Below, one piece after another: positions 9,280 through 17,341 of a stretch of 64,000 nt of DNA. Position 1 is the stretch's first letter; every line of letters begins with the position of its first letter. The notes under the pieces were generated by a model. That model was not told the origin of the DNA and ran no database searches. It was given only the letters and a program-made list of their open reading frames with translations. The stretch comes from an uncultured Collinsella sp. GTDB lineage: Bacteria > Actinomycetota > Coriobacteriia > Coriobacteriales > Coriobacteriaceae. The translations under genes were made by a program, and so were the position numbers. The stretch spans positions 1 through 64,000 of the forward strand of contig CATWSG010000011.1 of NCBI GenBank assembly GCA_958353395.1. The letters run 5' to 3'.

Positions 9280-9404
9280 GGTTGCCCGGTGGGGCTTGGT
9301 TATGTTTGCTGCTCTACAGTCCTGGCTCGCACGAAGAGCACATTAAGTGCTCTTCGGCTCGTGCGGAACTCGCGACAAACATAACCAAGCTCCACCGGGC
9401 AACC
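9280..9404 (+). repeat. Nested palindromic 3' element, family A copy 1
   Basis: Outer arms 9280-9308 and 9376-9404 pair over 29 bases with a single G-T mismatch. Inside is a second hairpin (CGAAGAGCAC at 9332-9341 with GTGCTCTTCG at 9347-9356). Junction sequences AGTCCTG (5' side) and GTGCGGAACTCG (3' side, 9361-9372) recur in copy 2. The element starts 13 bases after the P1 peptidase stop and is oriented with that gene. No U-tract follows, so it is not a textbook terminator. Confidence 0.8.
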
Positions 9405-9429
9405 TACTCAACAAGATCCCCTTCAGCCC

Positions 9430-9482
9430 AGGCCCCTGTGTACCGCGCGTCCAAGATCTTCAAATTCAGCTTGCTGACATAA
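9430..9482 (+). pseudogene. Remnant resembling the 3' end of a glycosyltransferase gene
   Basis: In one plus-strand frame this ends YRASKIFKFSLLT before a stop. The neighbouring glycosyltransferase (minus strand) ends YHLASKIFKFN. About 18 bases (AAGATCTTCAAATTCA) are identical between 9453-9468 and the reverse complement of the gene end near 9635-9655. Nothing else of such a gene is present, so this looks like the last few codons left from a lost, oppositely oriented copy. Confidence 0.45.
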
Positions 9483-9498
9483 AGCGAGACATAGCAGA

Positions 9499-9607
9499 GG
9501 ACCCCTGGTCCTTAACTTGATACGAGTTCCGCACGCAAAGGAGGCGCCAGTGGCGCCTCCGTCTTGCGCAGGACTGTTCGAAGTAGCAAGTTAAGGACCA
9601 GGGGTCC
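9499..9607 (-). repeat. Nested palindromic 3' element, family A copy 2
   Basis: Outer arms 9499-9519 and 9587-9607 are perfectly complementary over 21 bases and unrelated in sequence to copy 1. The inner hairpin is GGAGGCGCCA (9540-9549) with TGGCGCCTCC (9551-9560). On the minus strand the junctions carry CAGTCCTGC and GTGCGGAACTCG, matching copy 1. It lies 22 bases 3' of the glycosyltransferase stop, in sense with that gene. Confidence 0.8.
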
Positions 9608-9629
9608 CCGTTACCCGAGCATTTCTGTG

Positions 9630-10661
9630 CTAGTTGAATTTGAAGATCTTTGAGGCAAGATGGTATAGGCCGAGTGTGGTTTTGTCTCCGGCTCGTCCAT
9701 GCAGGTTGGTAAAGAATCCGACCACGCCGTAGCGAGCGCGACGATACATGCGCTCGTCGTACTCTTTCAGGTCCTTCCACAGCGTCTTCAGGCGCTCATC
9801 GGCACAATCTTCCTCGGAAAGCTTGGTGAGCACCGAGCAAATCGCCATCATCATGGTGAAGTAGCCCATCATGTACGAACGCAGACGCGAGGACTCAACG
9901 TCCTGGTACAGGTGGAACGATTCCATCATGATGCGCGTTACGCGGAACTGCTGACCCAGGCGCTTGACCATCGTGGCCTCATTGACGCTCTGGCCCTCGC
10001 GACCGATAAAGTAGCGATAGAGGTCGATGTCGGCGTAGTACATGGTCTTGCAGCGCGGCAGCGGCACGTATGCGTAGATATTATCCACGTAGAACGTGTG
10101 TGCCGGCATAGGCAGATTGGACTCGCGCAGCACATCGGTGCGATAGCACAGGCTGTGCATGAGCAGGTTCTGATCGGGACGGAAGTGTCCGATCTGGTCC
10201 CAAGAGAAAATCTTTTTGCGCGGCAGGGCAAACTTGTAGCCAATAGCGGTATGCGTGCCCTCGTAAACCTTCTCGTACACGTAGTTCGAGATAAACAGGT
10301 CGACGCGCTGGTCGCGCTCCTCAAAACCACGCAGAATCGACAGCATGGTCGAAAGCGCCGCACCGTCGAGCCAGTCGTCCGAGTCGACAACCTTGTAGTA
10401 GGTGCCCTGCGCCTCGCGCAGGCCCGAGAGGACGGCGATACCGTGACCACCGTTCTCCTGGTGCACCGCGCGGATGATTCCAGGATAACGGGCCTCCCAC
10501 TCGTCGGCCTTGGCGGCCGTCTCGTCCTTGGAGCCGTCGTCCACCACGATAATCTCGATATCGGTGGCGTAATTGCTCCCCTCCAAGATGGAGGTGATGC
10601 AATGGTCCATGTCCTTGGCGGCGTTATACGAGGGAATACCGAATGTTATGACTTTATGCAT
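9630..10661 (-). CDS. Family 2 glycosyltransferase
   Basis: 343 residues from the ATG at 10661, giving MHKVITFGIPSYNAAKDMDH. The GT-A fold shows IEIIVVDDGSKDETA (nucleotide binding), NGGHGIAVLSGL and the metal-binding DSDDWLDG. It probably transfers a sugar from a nucleotide donor to a cell-envelope glycan in the cytoplasm. The start overlaps the end of glf by eight bases, so the two are coupled; with Glf providing UDP-galactofuranose, a galactofuranosyl or related wall/capsule transferase is a reasonable guess. The C-terminal half is family-specific and helical, without obvious TM segments. Confidence 0.88.
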   Translation of the reverse strand: MHKVITFGIPSYNAAKDMDHCITSILEGSNYATDIEIIVVDDGSKDETAAKADEWEARYPGIIRAVHQENGGHGIAVLSGLREAQGTYYKVVDSDDWLDGAALSTMLSILRGFEERDQRVDLFISNYVYEKVYEGTHTAIGYKFALPRKKIFSWDQIGHFRPDQNLLMHSLCYRTDVLRESNLPMPAHTFYVDNIYAYVPLPRCKTMYYADIDLYRYFIGREGQSVNEATMVKRLGQQFRVTRIMMESFHLYQDVESSRLRSYMMGYFTMMMAICSVLTKLSEEDCADERLKTLWKDLKEYDERMYRRARYGVVGFFTNLHGRAGDKTTLGLYHLASKIFKFN

Positions 10662-11856
10662 GGCAGGCGATAATCTCATCCGAAAGATCGAGGGCGGAAT
10701 TGGTCACGGCGTCCATATCGTAGTAACGGTACTCAGCCAGACGACCCACCGGGTGGAAGTTCGTCAGGTTCTGGACGCGCTCAAGGTAGCGCTCGTAGAG
10801 CTCACGGTTCTCGGGCTCCAGGATAGCGTAGTACGGCGTCTCGCCCGAGCCGGGCGTATAGGCCTTGGAGTACTCCTTCATGATGGTGGTCTTGCCGGGC
10901 AAAACCTGACCGGTCATGTTCTTGAACTCGGTGATGCGCGTATAGTCCTCGCTCGTGGTGTAGTTGACGGTGCCCACAGGCTGGAACTGATCCATATCGA
11001 GCGTCTCGAACTTCATATCGAGCGTGCGGTACGGCAGCGCACCCAGGTCGAGGTTGAACAGCTCGTCGAGTGGACCGGTGTAGACGATCTCGCCACCATA
11101 GACCTTGCCGTCGATCTTGACGGTAGTCTCGTCGATCTCAAAGAGGTCACGGGCGTCTACGTCACAGAATACGTCGATCAAATCGTGATCGAGCATATGC
11201 TCGAACAGCGCGGTATAGCCGTCCTGCGGCATGCCCTGGAAAGGAGCCTGCGGGAAGTAGCGATCGTCATCGCCCACAAAGACGGGAACGCGGCCGGTGA
11301 TCGAGGGGTCGATCTGGTCGGGCGTCTGGCCCCACTGCTTCATGGTGTAATGCAAAAAAACGTTCTCGTAGACGTAATCGGCGACCTCGGCAAGATCCGG
11401 GTCGTTCTTCTTGCGCAGCTCCATAATGGGCACCTTGACGTCCTTGCCAAAGGTCTCCACGAGCTTTTGGTACAGTTCCTCGCCGCGCTCATCGCCAAAG
11501 GCGAGCTTGAGGCTCGCATGGTTGAAGGGCACGGGCATAAGGGTACCGTTGATGTTGGCGAGCACCTTGTGCTGATAATCCGTCCACTTGGTAAAGCGCG
11601 ACAGGAAGTTATGCACGCGCTCGTTAAAGGTATGGTAGATGTGCGGACCATACTCGTGGACCAGGATTCCTGCCTCGTCAGTGCAGTCGAAGGCATTGCC
11701 CGCAATGTGGCTACGGCGCTCCAAAACGGCAACACGATAGCCGATGGTCTCGGCAAGACGGCGGGCGCAAACGGCACCGGCATATCCGGCGCCGACAACG
11801 ATCATGTCGTACGCACCGGCATTAAAGCCTTCAGGCAGGCCTGAGGTAATCTGCAT
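10654..11856 (-). CDS. glf: UDP-galactopyranose mutase
   Basis: FAD-dependent interconversion of UDP-galactopyranose and UDP-galactofuranose for cell-surface galactofuran. DMIVVGAGYAGAVCARRLAE (about residues 17-36) is the FAD dinucleotide-binding motif, then VLERRSHIAGNAFD. EYGPHIYHTFNERV and QHKVLANINGTLMPVPFN are diagnostic, and the C-terminal GRLAEYRYYDMD matches the family end. It is 400 residues, slightly longer than the usual 370-390 because of about 16 extra N-terminal residues. First gene of a two-gene operon with the glycosyltransferase. Confidence 0.95.
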   Translation of the reverse strand: MQITSGLPEGFNAGAYDMIVVGAGYAGAVCARRLAETIGYRVAVLERRSHIAGNAFDCTDEAGILVHEYGPHIYHTFNERVHNFLSRFTKWTDYQHKVLANINGTLMPVPFNHASLKLAFGDERGEELYQKLVETFGKDVKVPIMELRKKNDPDLAEVADYVYENVFLHYTMKQWGQTPDQIDPSITGRVPVFVGDDDRYFPQAPFQGMPQDGYTALFEHMLDHDLIDVFCDVDARDLFEIDETTVKIDGKVYGGEIVYTGPLDELFNLDLGALPYRTLDMKFETLDMDQFQPVGTVNYTTSEDYTRITEFKNMTGQVLPGKTTIMKEYSKAYTPGSGETPYYAILEPENRELYERYLERVQNLTNFHPVGRLAEYRYYDMDAVTNSALDLSDEIIACHA

Positions 11857-12012
11857 CGATACTCCTTGTCAAAAGCCACACGTTTTTTAACTGGGCTTTT
11901 CTCGAACATTCTTCGAGACATATTTATCAGAGCGATTATAGCGCTAATGCGTCCTATAATGAGCTTGCCACACAAGGAAAGCTCAAGCACCGCGGCGTAC
12001 ATTATTGAAAGG

Positions 12013-12035
12013 TAAACCCGCTAGCAGCGGGTTTA
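12013..12035 (+). terminator. Hairpin in the pta leader, possible attenuator
   Basis: Ten-base arms TAAACCCGCT (12013-12022) and AGCGGGTTTA (12026-12035) followed by TTCG, between a TATAAT box (11955-11960) and the pta start. It resembles an intrinsic terminator lying inside the leader, so it could attenuate pta or end a short upstream transcript. Confidence 0.45.
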
Positions 12036-12087
12036 TTCGTGAACAGCCGGGCGCCTGGAGCTTAGCGAAACGCTTGTAAGGAGTAAC

Positions 12088-13068
12088 ATGAGCGATTTCC
12101 TAAACCGTATGAAGTCTGCCGCCAAGGCCGACCTTAAGACGATCGTCCTGCCCGAGGGCGAGGATCCGCGTACCATCGTCGCGGCAAACAAAATCATCGA
12201 GGAGGGCCTGGCAAAGCTCGTCATCCTGGGCAACCCCGACGAGATCGATGTTCCCGGCGCCACCGTCATCGACCCGCGCAACGCCGAGAAGCACGAGGAG
12301 TACGCGCAGAAGTTTGCCGAGCTCCGCGCCAAGAAGGGCGTTACCATCGAGCAGGCTCGCGCCCAGGTGATGGACGCCACCTACTTTGGCACCATGATGG
12401 TCAAGATGGGCGACGCCGACGGCCTGGTCTCCGGTGCCTGCCACTCCACCGCCGACACCCTGCGCCCCGCGCTGCAGATCCTCAAGACCGCCCCGGGCAC
12501 CAAGCTGGTCTCGGCCTTCTTCGTGATGTGCACCGACACCCCGCAGTTCGGCACCGACGGCACGCTGATCTTCGCCGACTGCGGCCTCAACATTAACCCG
12601 TCCTCTGACGAGCTCTCCGAGATCGCCATCGCCTCCGCTCACTCTTGGTCCACCTTCATGGGCAATGTTGAGCCGCACGTGGCCATGCTCTCCTACTCCA
12701 CCATGGGCTCCGCCGGCGGCGAGGTCGCCAAGAAGGTCCAGGAGGCCGTGAAGTTCTGCAAGGAGAAGGCTCCCGAGCTCGCCATCGACGGCGACCTGCA
12801 GCTCGATGCCGCTATCGTCCCCACCGTCGCCCAGCTCAAGGCTCCCGGCTCCTCCGTCGCCGGTAAGGCCAACGTGCTCGTGTTCCCCGACCTCGAGGCA
12901 GGCAACATCGGCTACAAGCTGGTCCAGCGCTTCGCCGGCGCTGACGCCTACGGTCCCATCCTGCAGGGCATCGCCAAACCGGTCAACGACCTTTCGCGCG
13001 GCTGCTCTGCCGACGACATCGTGGGTGTCGTGGCCATCACCGCCGTCCAGGCTCAGATGGCTGAGTAG
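12088..13068 (+). CDS. pta: Phosphate acetyltransferase
   Basis: Converts acetyl-CoA and phosphate to acetyl phosphate, the first half of the Pta-AckA route that yields ATP and acetate. It is 326 residues, the short single-domain form. It begins MSDFLNRMKSAAKADLKTIVLPEGEDPRT after the Shine-Dalgarno AAGGAG. Family motifs are ADGLVSGACHSTADTLRPAL near residue 110, PQFGTDGTLIFADCGLN, and the SLxTxGSAxG-like YSTMGSAGGEVAKKV with ELAIDGDLQLDAAI. The acetate kinase genes follow on the opposite strand (convergent), so the pathway is clustered but not in one transcript. Confidence 0.96.
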   Translation: MSDFLNRMKSAAKADLKTIVLPEGEDPRTIVAANKIIEEGLAKLVILGNPDEIDVPGATVIDPRNAEKHEEYAQKFAELRAKKGVTIEQARAQVMDATYFGTMMVKMGDADGLVSGACHSTADTLRPALQILKTAPGTKLVSAFFVMCTDTPQFGTDGTLIFADCGLNINPSSDELSEIAIASAHSWSTFMGNVEPHVAMLSYSTMGSAGGEVAKKVQEAVKFCKEKAPELAIDGDLQLDAAIVPTVAQLKAPGSSVAGKANVLVFPDLEAGNIGYKLVQRFAGADAYGPILQGIAKPVNDLSRGCSADDIVGVVAITAVQAQMAE

Positions 13069-13083
13069 CGGACGCACTCGCCC

Positions 13084-13214
13084 GAAGGCCGTACGGGCTA
13101 ACCCCTGAAAACGTCCTCGACCAATGAAACGCCCCCGTTCTGCTCCTCCGGAGCTACGAACGGGGGCGTTTCTGGTCTGCGGATTGTTTTCAGGGGTTAG
13201 CCCGTACGGCCTTC
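13084..13214 (+). repeat. Nested palindromic 3' element, family A copy 3
   Basis: Outer arms 13084-13112 and 13186-13214 are perfectly complementary over 29 bases. The inner arms GAAACGCCCCCGTTC (13126-13140) and GAACGGGGGCGTTTC (13158-13172) pair over 15. Junctions ACGTCCTCG and CTGCGGATT resemble the GTCCT and TGCGGA junctions of copies 1 and 2. It starts 16 bases after the pta stop and points with pta; the inner hairpin may act as its terminator. Confidence 0.8.
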
Positions 13215-13362
13215 TACCGCCACGTAGCATTCAGGGCATCTGGAATGGACGGCGGCTTGGCTGCGAGCTGGGGCTGAAGATCTGAATGATTGGATGCCGT
13301 TGTTGGAAGCGCAGGCGTTGCTGGTGATGGTCACTTTGGGACTGGAATTTCTGCCTGCTAGC

Positions 13363-13397
13363 AAAAGGCCTCCGGAGCTGTTGCTCTGGAGGCCTTT
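13363..13397 (-). terminator. Terminator of acetate kinase gene 1
   Basis: Arms AAAGGCCTCCGGAGC (13364-13378) and GCTCTGGAGGCCTTT (13383-13397) pair over 15 bases with one wobble. On the minus strand TTTTGC follows. It sits just beyond the stop at 13420. Confidence 0.85.
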
Positions 13398-13419
13398 CGT
13401 TTACTTGCAAATGCGCGCG

Positions 13420-14598
13420 TTAGTTGTTCTTGGTCAGACGCTCGACGTCGTGGGCGATCATGTATTCCTCGTCGGTGGGGATGACCATGACCGTGACGGC
13501 AGAACCGGCGGCACTGATGACCTGCGGGCCGTTGCCCACGGCCTCGCGGTTCTTGTTGTTGTCGATGCGCACGCCCAGCCACTCAAAGCAGTCGCAGAAG
13601 GCCTTGCGAATCGACCAGTCGTTCTCGCCAATGCCGGCGGTAAAGGTGATGGTGTCCACGCCCGCCATGGAAGCGATCATGGAACCGGCCTGCTGCATGG
13701 CCTTGTAGGCAAACATGTCGAAGGCGAGCAGGCAGCGCTCGTCGCCCTCGGAGGCGCGTGTACGGATGTCGCGGGCGTCGTTGGAGATGCCCGAGATGGC
13801 AAGCAGACCAGACTGCTTGTTCATCATGTCGTCGACTTCCTGGTAGCTGTAGCCGCCCTCGCGCTGGAGGTAGCACACGGTGGCCGGGTCAATGGAGCCA
13901 CAACGGGTGCCCATCATCAGGCCGTCGAGCGGTGTGAGGCCCATCGTTGTGTCGCGGCAAACGCCGTCCTCAATGGCGGCGAGCGAAGCGCCGTTGCCCA
14001 GATGGCACGAAAGCAGACGGTGGCAGCACGAGCCCAGAATCTCCTTTGCCATCATCCACTCGTAGCGGTGGCTCGTACCGTGGGCGCCGTACTTGCGCAC
14101 ATGGTACTTGTCGCACACGTCCTTGGGCAGCGCGTAGGTGTAGGCAACCTCGGGCATGGTCATGTGGAACGAGGTGTCGAAGACGGCCACGTTGGGCAGC
14201 TCCGGATACTTCTCGCGGCAGTATTCGATTGCCGCGGCCTCGCCGTAATTGTGCAGTGGGGCGAGCGGGGCCACCTCAAGAATCTTAGCCATGACCTCGT
14301 CGTCAACGACTGCGGAATCATCGAAGTGCCAGCCGCCCTGAACGATACGATGGCCGATGCCATCGATCGTAAAGTCGGTCTTCTCGAGCTCCTCGAGCAC
14401 GCGAGCGATAGCAGAGCGATGATCGGGGAAGGGAACCTCCTCGGTCTGCTTGGCGCCACCGTTCTCGGAATGACCAAAGATACCCATGTCCGAGCCGATA
14501 CGCTCGCAGTTGCCCTTGGCGAAAACCTCGCGGGTATCGGTATCCAGAAGCTGATATTTAAGACTTGAGCTGCCGGCGTTGACAACAAGTACGTTCAT
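13420..14598 (-). CDS. ackA: Acetate kinase, first copy
   Basis: Makes ATP and acetate from acetyl phosphate and ADP. At 392 residues it is normal for the family. MNVLVVNAGSSSLKYQLLDT is the N-terminal phosphate motif; GIGHRIVQGG, FDTSFHMTMPE, GAHGTSHRY, SCHLGNGASLAAIEDG, DTTMGLTPLDGLMMGTRCG and ITFTAGIGEN complete the set, including the catalytic Asp, Arg and His positions. A second paralogue lies immediately upstream on the same strand (164-base gap). The two share motifs but differ widely elsewhere, so the duplication is not recent. This copy is unusually Cys-rich (for example GSCCHRLLSCH, FCDCF). Confidence 0.93.
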   Translation of the reverse strand: MNVLVVNAGSSSLKYQLLDTDTREVFAKGNCERIGSDMGIFGHSENGGAKQTEEVPFPDHRSAIARVLEELEKTDFTIDGIGHRIVQGGWHFDDSAVVDDEVMAKILEVAPLAPLHNYGEAAAIEYCREKYPELPNVAVFDTSFHMTMPEVAYTYALPKDVCDKYHVRKYGAHGTSHRYEWMMAKEILGSCCHRLLSCHLGNGASLAAIEDGVCRDTTMGLTPLDGLMMGTRCGSIDPATVCYLQREGGYSYQEVDDMMNKQSGLLAISGISNDARDIRTRASEGDERCLLAFDMFAYKAMQQAGSMIASMAGVDTITFTAGIGENDWSIRKAFCDCFEWLGVRIDNNKNREAVGNGPQVISAAGSAVTVMVIPTDEEYMIAHDVERLTKNN

Positions 14599-14710
14599 GA
14601 GACTCCTTTGCAGTGCAATACGGTCGACGCAGACCTCTTAAAGCGACCGCATTTTAATAAGAAGTTATCACATCTTGATAAATAGCTATCAGACATATCG
14701 CCAAACGAGC

Positions 14711-14760
14711 GCAAAAGAGGGGCTGAACGGCACTTGGTCGTCCAGCCCCTCCCCTCTTGC
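14711..14760 (-). terminator. Terminator between the two acetate kinase genes
   Basis: AGGGGCTG (14718-14725) pairs with CAGCCCCT (14743-14750), extended by the outer GCAAAAGAGG and CCCCTCTTGC. It lies right after the stop of the upstream copy (14763), so each kinase gene probably has its own transcript end. Confidence 0.7.
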
Positions 14761-14762
14761 AA

Positions 14763-15941
14763 TTACTTGCTGTTGACGATGCGCTCGACGTCGGAAGCGA
14801 TCATGAACTCCTCATCCGTGGGGATGACGAAGATCTTGACCTTGGAATCCTTGGCGGACAGGCACCAAGCGCCGTCGCCGCGCAGGGCGTTGCGGGCATG
14901 GTCCATCTTGACGCCCATAAAGGCCAGACGGTCGGCCACGCCAGCGCGAACGGCCGGAGCGTGCTCGCCGATGCCGGCGGTAAAGACCAGGGTGTCCATG
15001 CCGCACATGGAAGTGGCCATCTCGGCGGCCTTGGCGGCAATCTTGTAGACGAACATGTCGAAGGCGAGCTGGGCCTCGGGGTCGCCGGCAGCGGCGAGCT
15101 CCTCAACGTTGCGGCAGTCGTTGGTCTTGCCGCCGGTCACAGCCAAAAGGCCGGACTTCTTGTTCATCATCTCGTCGACCTCGTCGAAGGTGTAGCCGCC
15201 TTCGCGCTGCAGGTAGCACACGGTAGCAGGGTCGATGGAGCCGCAGCGGGTGCCCATCATGACACCGTCGAGCGGGGTCAAGCCCATGGTGGTGTCCATG
15301 CACTTGCCGTCCTCGATGGCGCACAGGGAAGCACCGGAACCGATGTGGCACACGACGACCTTGCGAGCCTCGCCGTTGGTCATCTCGGCAACCTTCTTGG
15401 AGATGTAGCGGTAGCTGGTGCCGTGGGCGCCGTACTTACGGATGTGCAGCTTGTCGCAGACGTCCTTGGGCAGGGCGTAGGTCTTGGCGACCTCGGGCAT
15501 ATTGAAGTGGAAAGCAGTGTCGTAGACCGTGACGTTGGGCAGGTCGGGATACTGCTCCAGGCAGTACTCGATGACGTTGGCCTCGGGGTTGTTGTGCAGC
15601 GGGGCGAGCGGAGCGACCTCGCGGATCTTGGCGAGGACGTCCTCGTCGACGAGGGAGGAATCGCCGAAGTACCAACCGCCCTGAACGATACGGTGGCCGA
15701 TGCCCTCAATCTTGACGCCGTTGGCCTCGAGGTCCTTCAGGACGACCTCGATGGCGACCTTGTGGTCGGGGAACTCGATGTTCTCGGTCACCTTCTTGGA
15801 ACCGTTGGCAGCGTGGGTGAAGGTACCGCCGGTAAAGCAGACGCGCTCGCAGGAGCCCTTTGCGGACACCTTGTGGGACTTGGTATCGATGACCTGATAC
15901 TTAAGCGTCGAAGATCCTGCGTTGACGACCAGAACGTTCAT
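14763..15941 (-). CDS. ackA: Acetate kinase, second copy
   Basis: 392 residues with the full acetate kinase motif set: MNVLVVNAGSSTLKYQVIDT, GIGHRIVQGG, YDTAFHFNMPEVAKTY, GAHGTSYRYI, VCHIGSGASLCAIEDG, DTTMGLTPLDGVMMGTRCGS and LVFTAGIGEHAPAVR. The GSGAS variant of the phosphate loop replaces GNGAS seen in the other copy. Codon use is strongly biased toward C- and G-ending codons, which suggests high expression and that this is the main Pta partner. One copy could act on propionyl or butyryl phosphate; sequence reading alone does not tell. Confidence 0.93.
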   Translation of the reverse strand: MNVLVVNAGSSTLKYQVIDTKSHKVSAKGSCERVCFTGGTFTHAANGSKKVTENIEFPDHKVAIEVVLKDLEANGVKIEGIGHRIVQGGWYFGDSSLVDEDVLAKIREVAPLAPLHNNPEANVIEYCLEQYPDLPNVTVYDTAFHFNMPEVAKTYALPKDVCDKLHIRKYGAHGTSYRYISKKVAEMTNGEARKVVVCHIGSGASLCAIEDGKCMDTTMGLTPLDGVMMGTRCGSIDPATVCYLQREGGYTFDEVDEMMNKKSGLLAVTGGKTNDCRNVEELAAAGDPEAQLAFDMFVYKIAAKAAEMATSMCGMDTLVFTAGIGEHAPAVRAGVADRLAFMGVKMDHARNALRGDGAWCLSAKDSKVKIFVIPTDEEFMIASDVERIVNSK

Positions 15942-15994
15942 GTGTCTCCCTACTAACAGGCGGTGTGGCGCCGCCAGGTTACATACGCTTCAAT

Positions 15995-16028
15995 AATAAA
16001 CCCAAACGCCCTCGCGCTCGGGTTTATT
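15995..16028. terminator. Terminator-like hairpin between ackA copy 2 and the MFS gene
   Basis: AATAAACCC (15995-16003) and GGGTTTATT (16020-16028) flank a 16-base loop. It sits between the MFS gene end (16062) and the acetate kinase start and could also lie in the kinase leader. Confidence 0.5.
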
Positions 16029-16061
16029 GCGTTGATATATAAGTTATCGATGCCCAAATAC

Positions 16062-17222
16062 TCACGGCCTTTGACTTGTAAGACGAAATAGCGCGGGGAT
16101 ATAAACCAAAGAGGAAATCCCGAGCGCGATAAGCAATACGACTCGAATGCCCACGATGTTGCTCAACGCAGCATTGAACAAGTAGAAAAGGATAGCGCCC
16201 ACCGCAACCATCTGGCTTTGAACCGAAATCAGTGAACAGCGAATCGAAGAATCGGCAGCATTTTGAAAAATTGAGTATTTAATGGGAGCAAATAACGAGT
16301 ATGCGACCGTCTGCAGCACATAGAACACGGGCAGCAGATAGACCGGAGCAAAGGGAATCAAAAACAGAGCAGTCAGGAAAAGGCGCACGATGCCGCAAAT
16401 ACGTGCAAAACGGCCCTTGTCGACATGAGCAATCGCACCGGGCACAAGAAACCCTATGGAGGCCGAGGCAAGGAGCTGGACCGCAATGATCACACCCGAA
16501 GCGACGGCATTCATTCCGCGACCCTCAAGCAACAGTGAGAAAAAGTCTTCCAGGGCGACAAAAGCAAATGCCTGAGAGCAGTCCATGATGAACGCTGAAC
16601 GAAGAATGCCGTTACGCGCAATAGCGGCACCGATCATCTTCGGGCTAATTCCACGCTCAGGTGTCGCTGCAGTGTCCCCTCTTCGCATCTCAGGAATGCA
16701 GACAACGACAACCAACGTCAACACCATTGCGATGATATCTGCCGAAAGACCAATGAGATATGCACCGACAGACGAAATGAAACCGCCCACGCAAGCGGAG
16801 ATGGCATAAGAGGCATAGAAAACAAATCGCTCAACGACATTAAGTCTTACGAGCTGGTCCTGAGAGACGCTGTCAATGTAGATCGCTTCTATGGATCCGC
16901 TCACACATGCAACTGCAAATCCTTTGAGAGCAAACGCGCCGATTAAAAGCAGAGGAGAACGGGCGAAAAGTAGGGCGGCGTAGTATCCAAGCATTCCCAC
17001 GACGCCAACGAGACCGCTTGTCTTTCGTCCAAACCTGTCAGCAATATAACCAGTAGGAACCTCAAGAATGAACTTACTCACTTGGTATGCAATCATCATG
17101 CTAGAAATCGCTACCATCGAGAATCCGAAGAATTCAAGATAAACCGTCAGAAAATACAAAATGGTGCTGAAGTTCGACAGAAAAACGAACGTCATATAAA
17201 GCAAAACCGTACGGTTTTTCAT
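16062..17222 (-). CDS. Major facilitator superfamily transporter
   Basis: 386 residues from the ATG at 17222, which follows the strong Shine-Dalgarno GGAGGGCGGAGC. About 10-12 hydrophobic helices are visible. The MFS loop 2-3 signature appears as GYIADRFGRKTSGL, after KFILEVPTG. Such proteins are proton-driven uniporters or antiporters, often drug or metabolite exporters; the substrate is unknown. The upstream gene on the same strand is a LysR regulator, which may control it. Base composition is a little AT-richer than the flanking genes. Confidence 0.88.
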   Translation of the reverse strand: MKNRTVLLYMTFVFLSNFSTILYFLTVYLEFFGFSMVAISSMMIAYQVSKFILEVPTGYIADRFGRKTSGLVGVVGMLGYYAALLFARSPLLLIGAFALKGFAVACVSGSIEAIYIDSVSQDQLVRLNVVERFVFYASYAISACVGGFISSVGAYLIGLSADIIAMVLTLVVVVCIPEMRRGDTAATPERGISPKMIGAAIARNGILRSAFIMDCSQAFAFVALEDFFSLLLEGRGMNAVASGVIIAVQLLASASIGFLVPGAIAHVDKGRFARICGIVRLFLTALFLIPFAPVYLLPVFYVLQTVAYSLFAPIKYSIFQNAADSSIRCSLISVQSQMVAVGAILFYLFNAALSNIVGIRVVLLIALGISSLVYIPALFRLTSQRP

Positions 17223-17341
17223 GCTCCGCCCTCCAAGAGCCAATAGCCCAAACCGAAATCTTGGAAAAGCATGAGGGCAAAGCCGTCAGTCATGTGTTAC
17301 AAGGCGTCAACATTCACTTGACGCCACGAGGCCAAATGGCC

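Larger units (their letters stand above)
9268..9629. other. Intergenic region filled by two large palindromes and a gene remnant
   Basis: This 362-base stretch between convergent genes contains a nested palindrome at 9280-9404, a short fragment resembling the 3' end of the glycosyltransferase gene at 9430-9482, and a second nested palindrome at 9499-9607. Each is listed separately. No intact gene is present. Confidence 0.8.

Noticed and set aside
9280..9607. CRISPR repeats or an insertion sequence
   Set aside because: The palindromes are not direct repeats with spacers, and no transposase or cas gene is near.
11932..11960. Full sigma-70 promoter for pta
   Set aside because: A TATAAT is present at 11955-11960, but no acceptable -35 lies 16-18 bases upstream, so it is mentioned only under the leader hairpin.
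14757..15956. Plus-strand frame of 399 codons over the second acetate kinase gene
   Set aside because: Antisense shadow caused by strong codon bias in ackA; no domain features.
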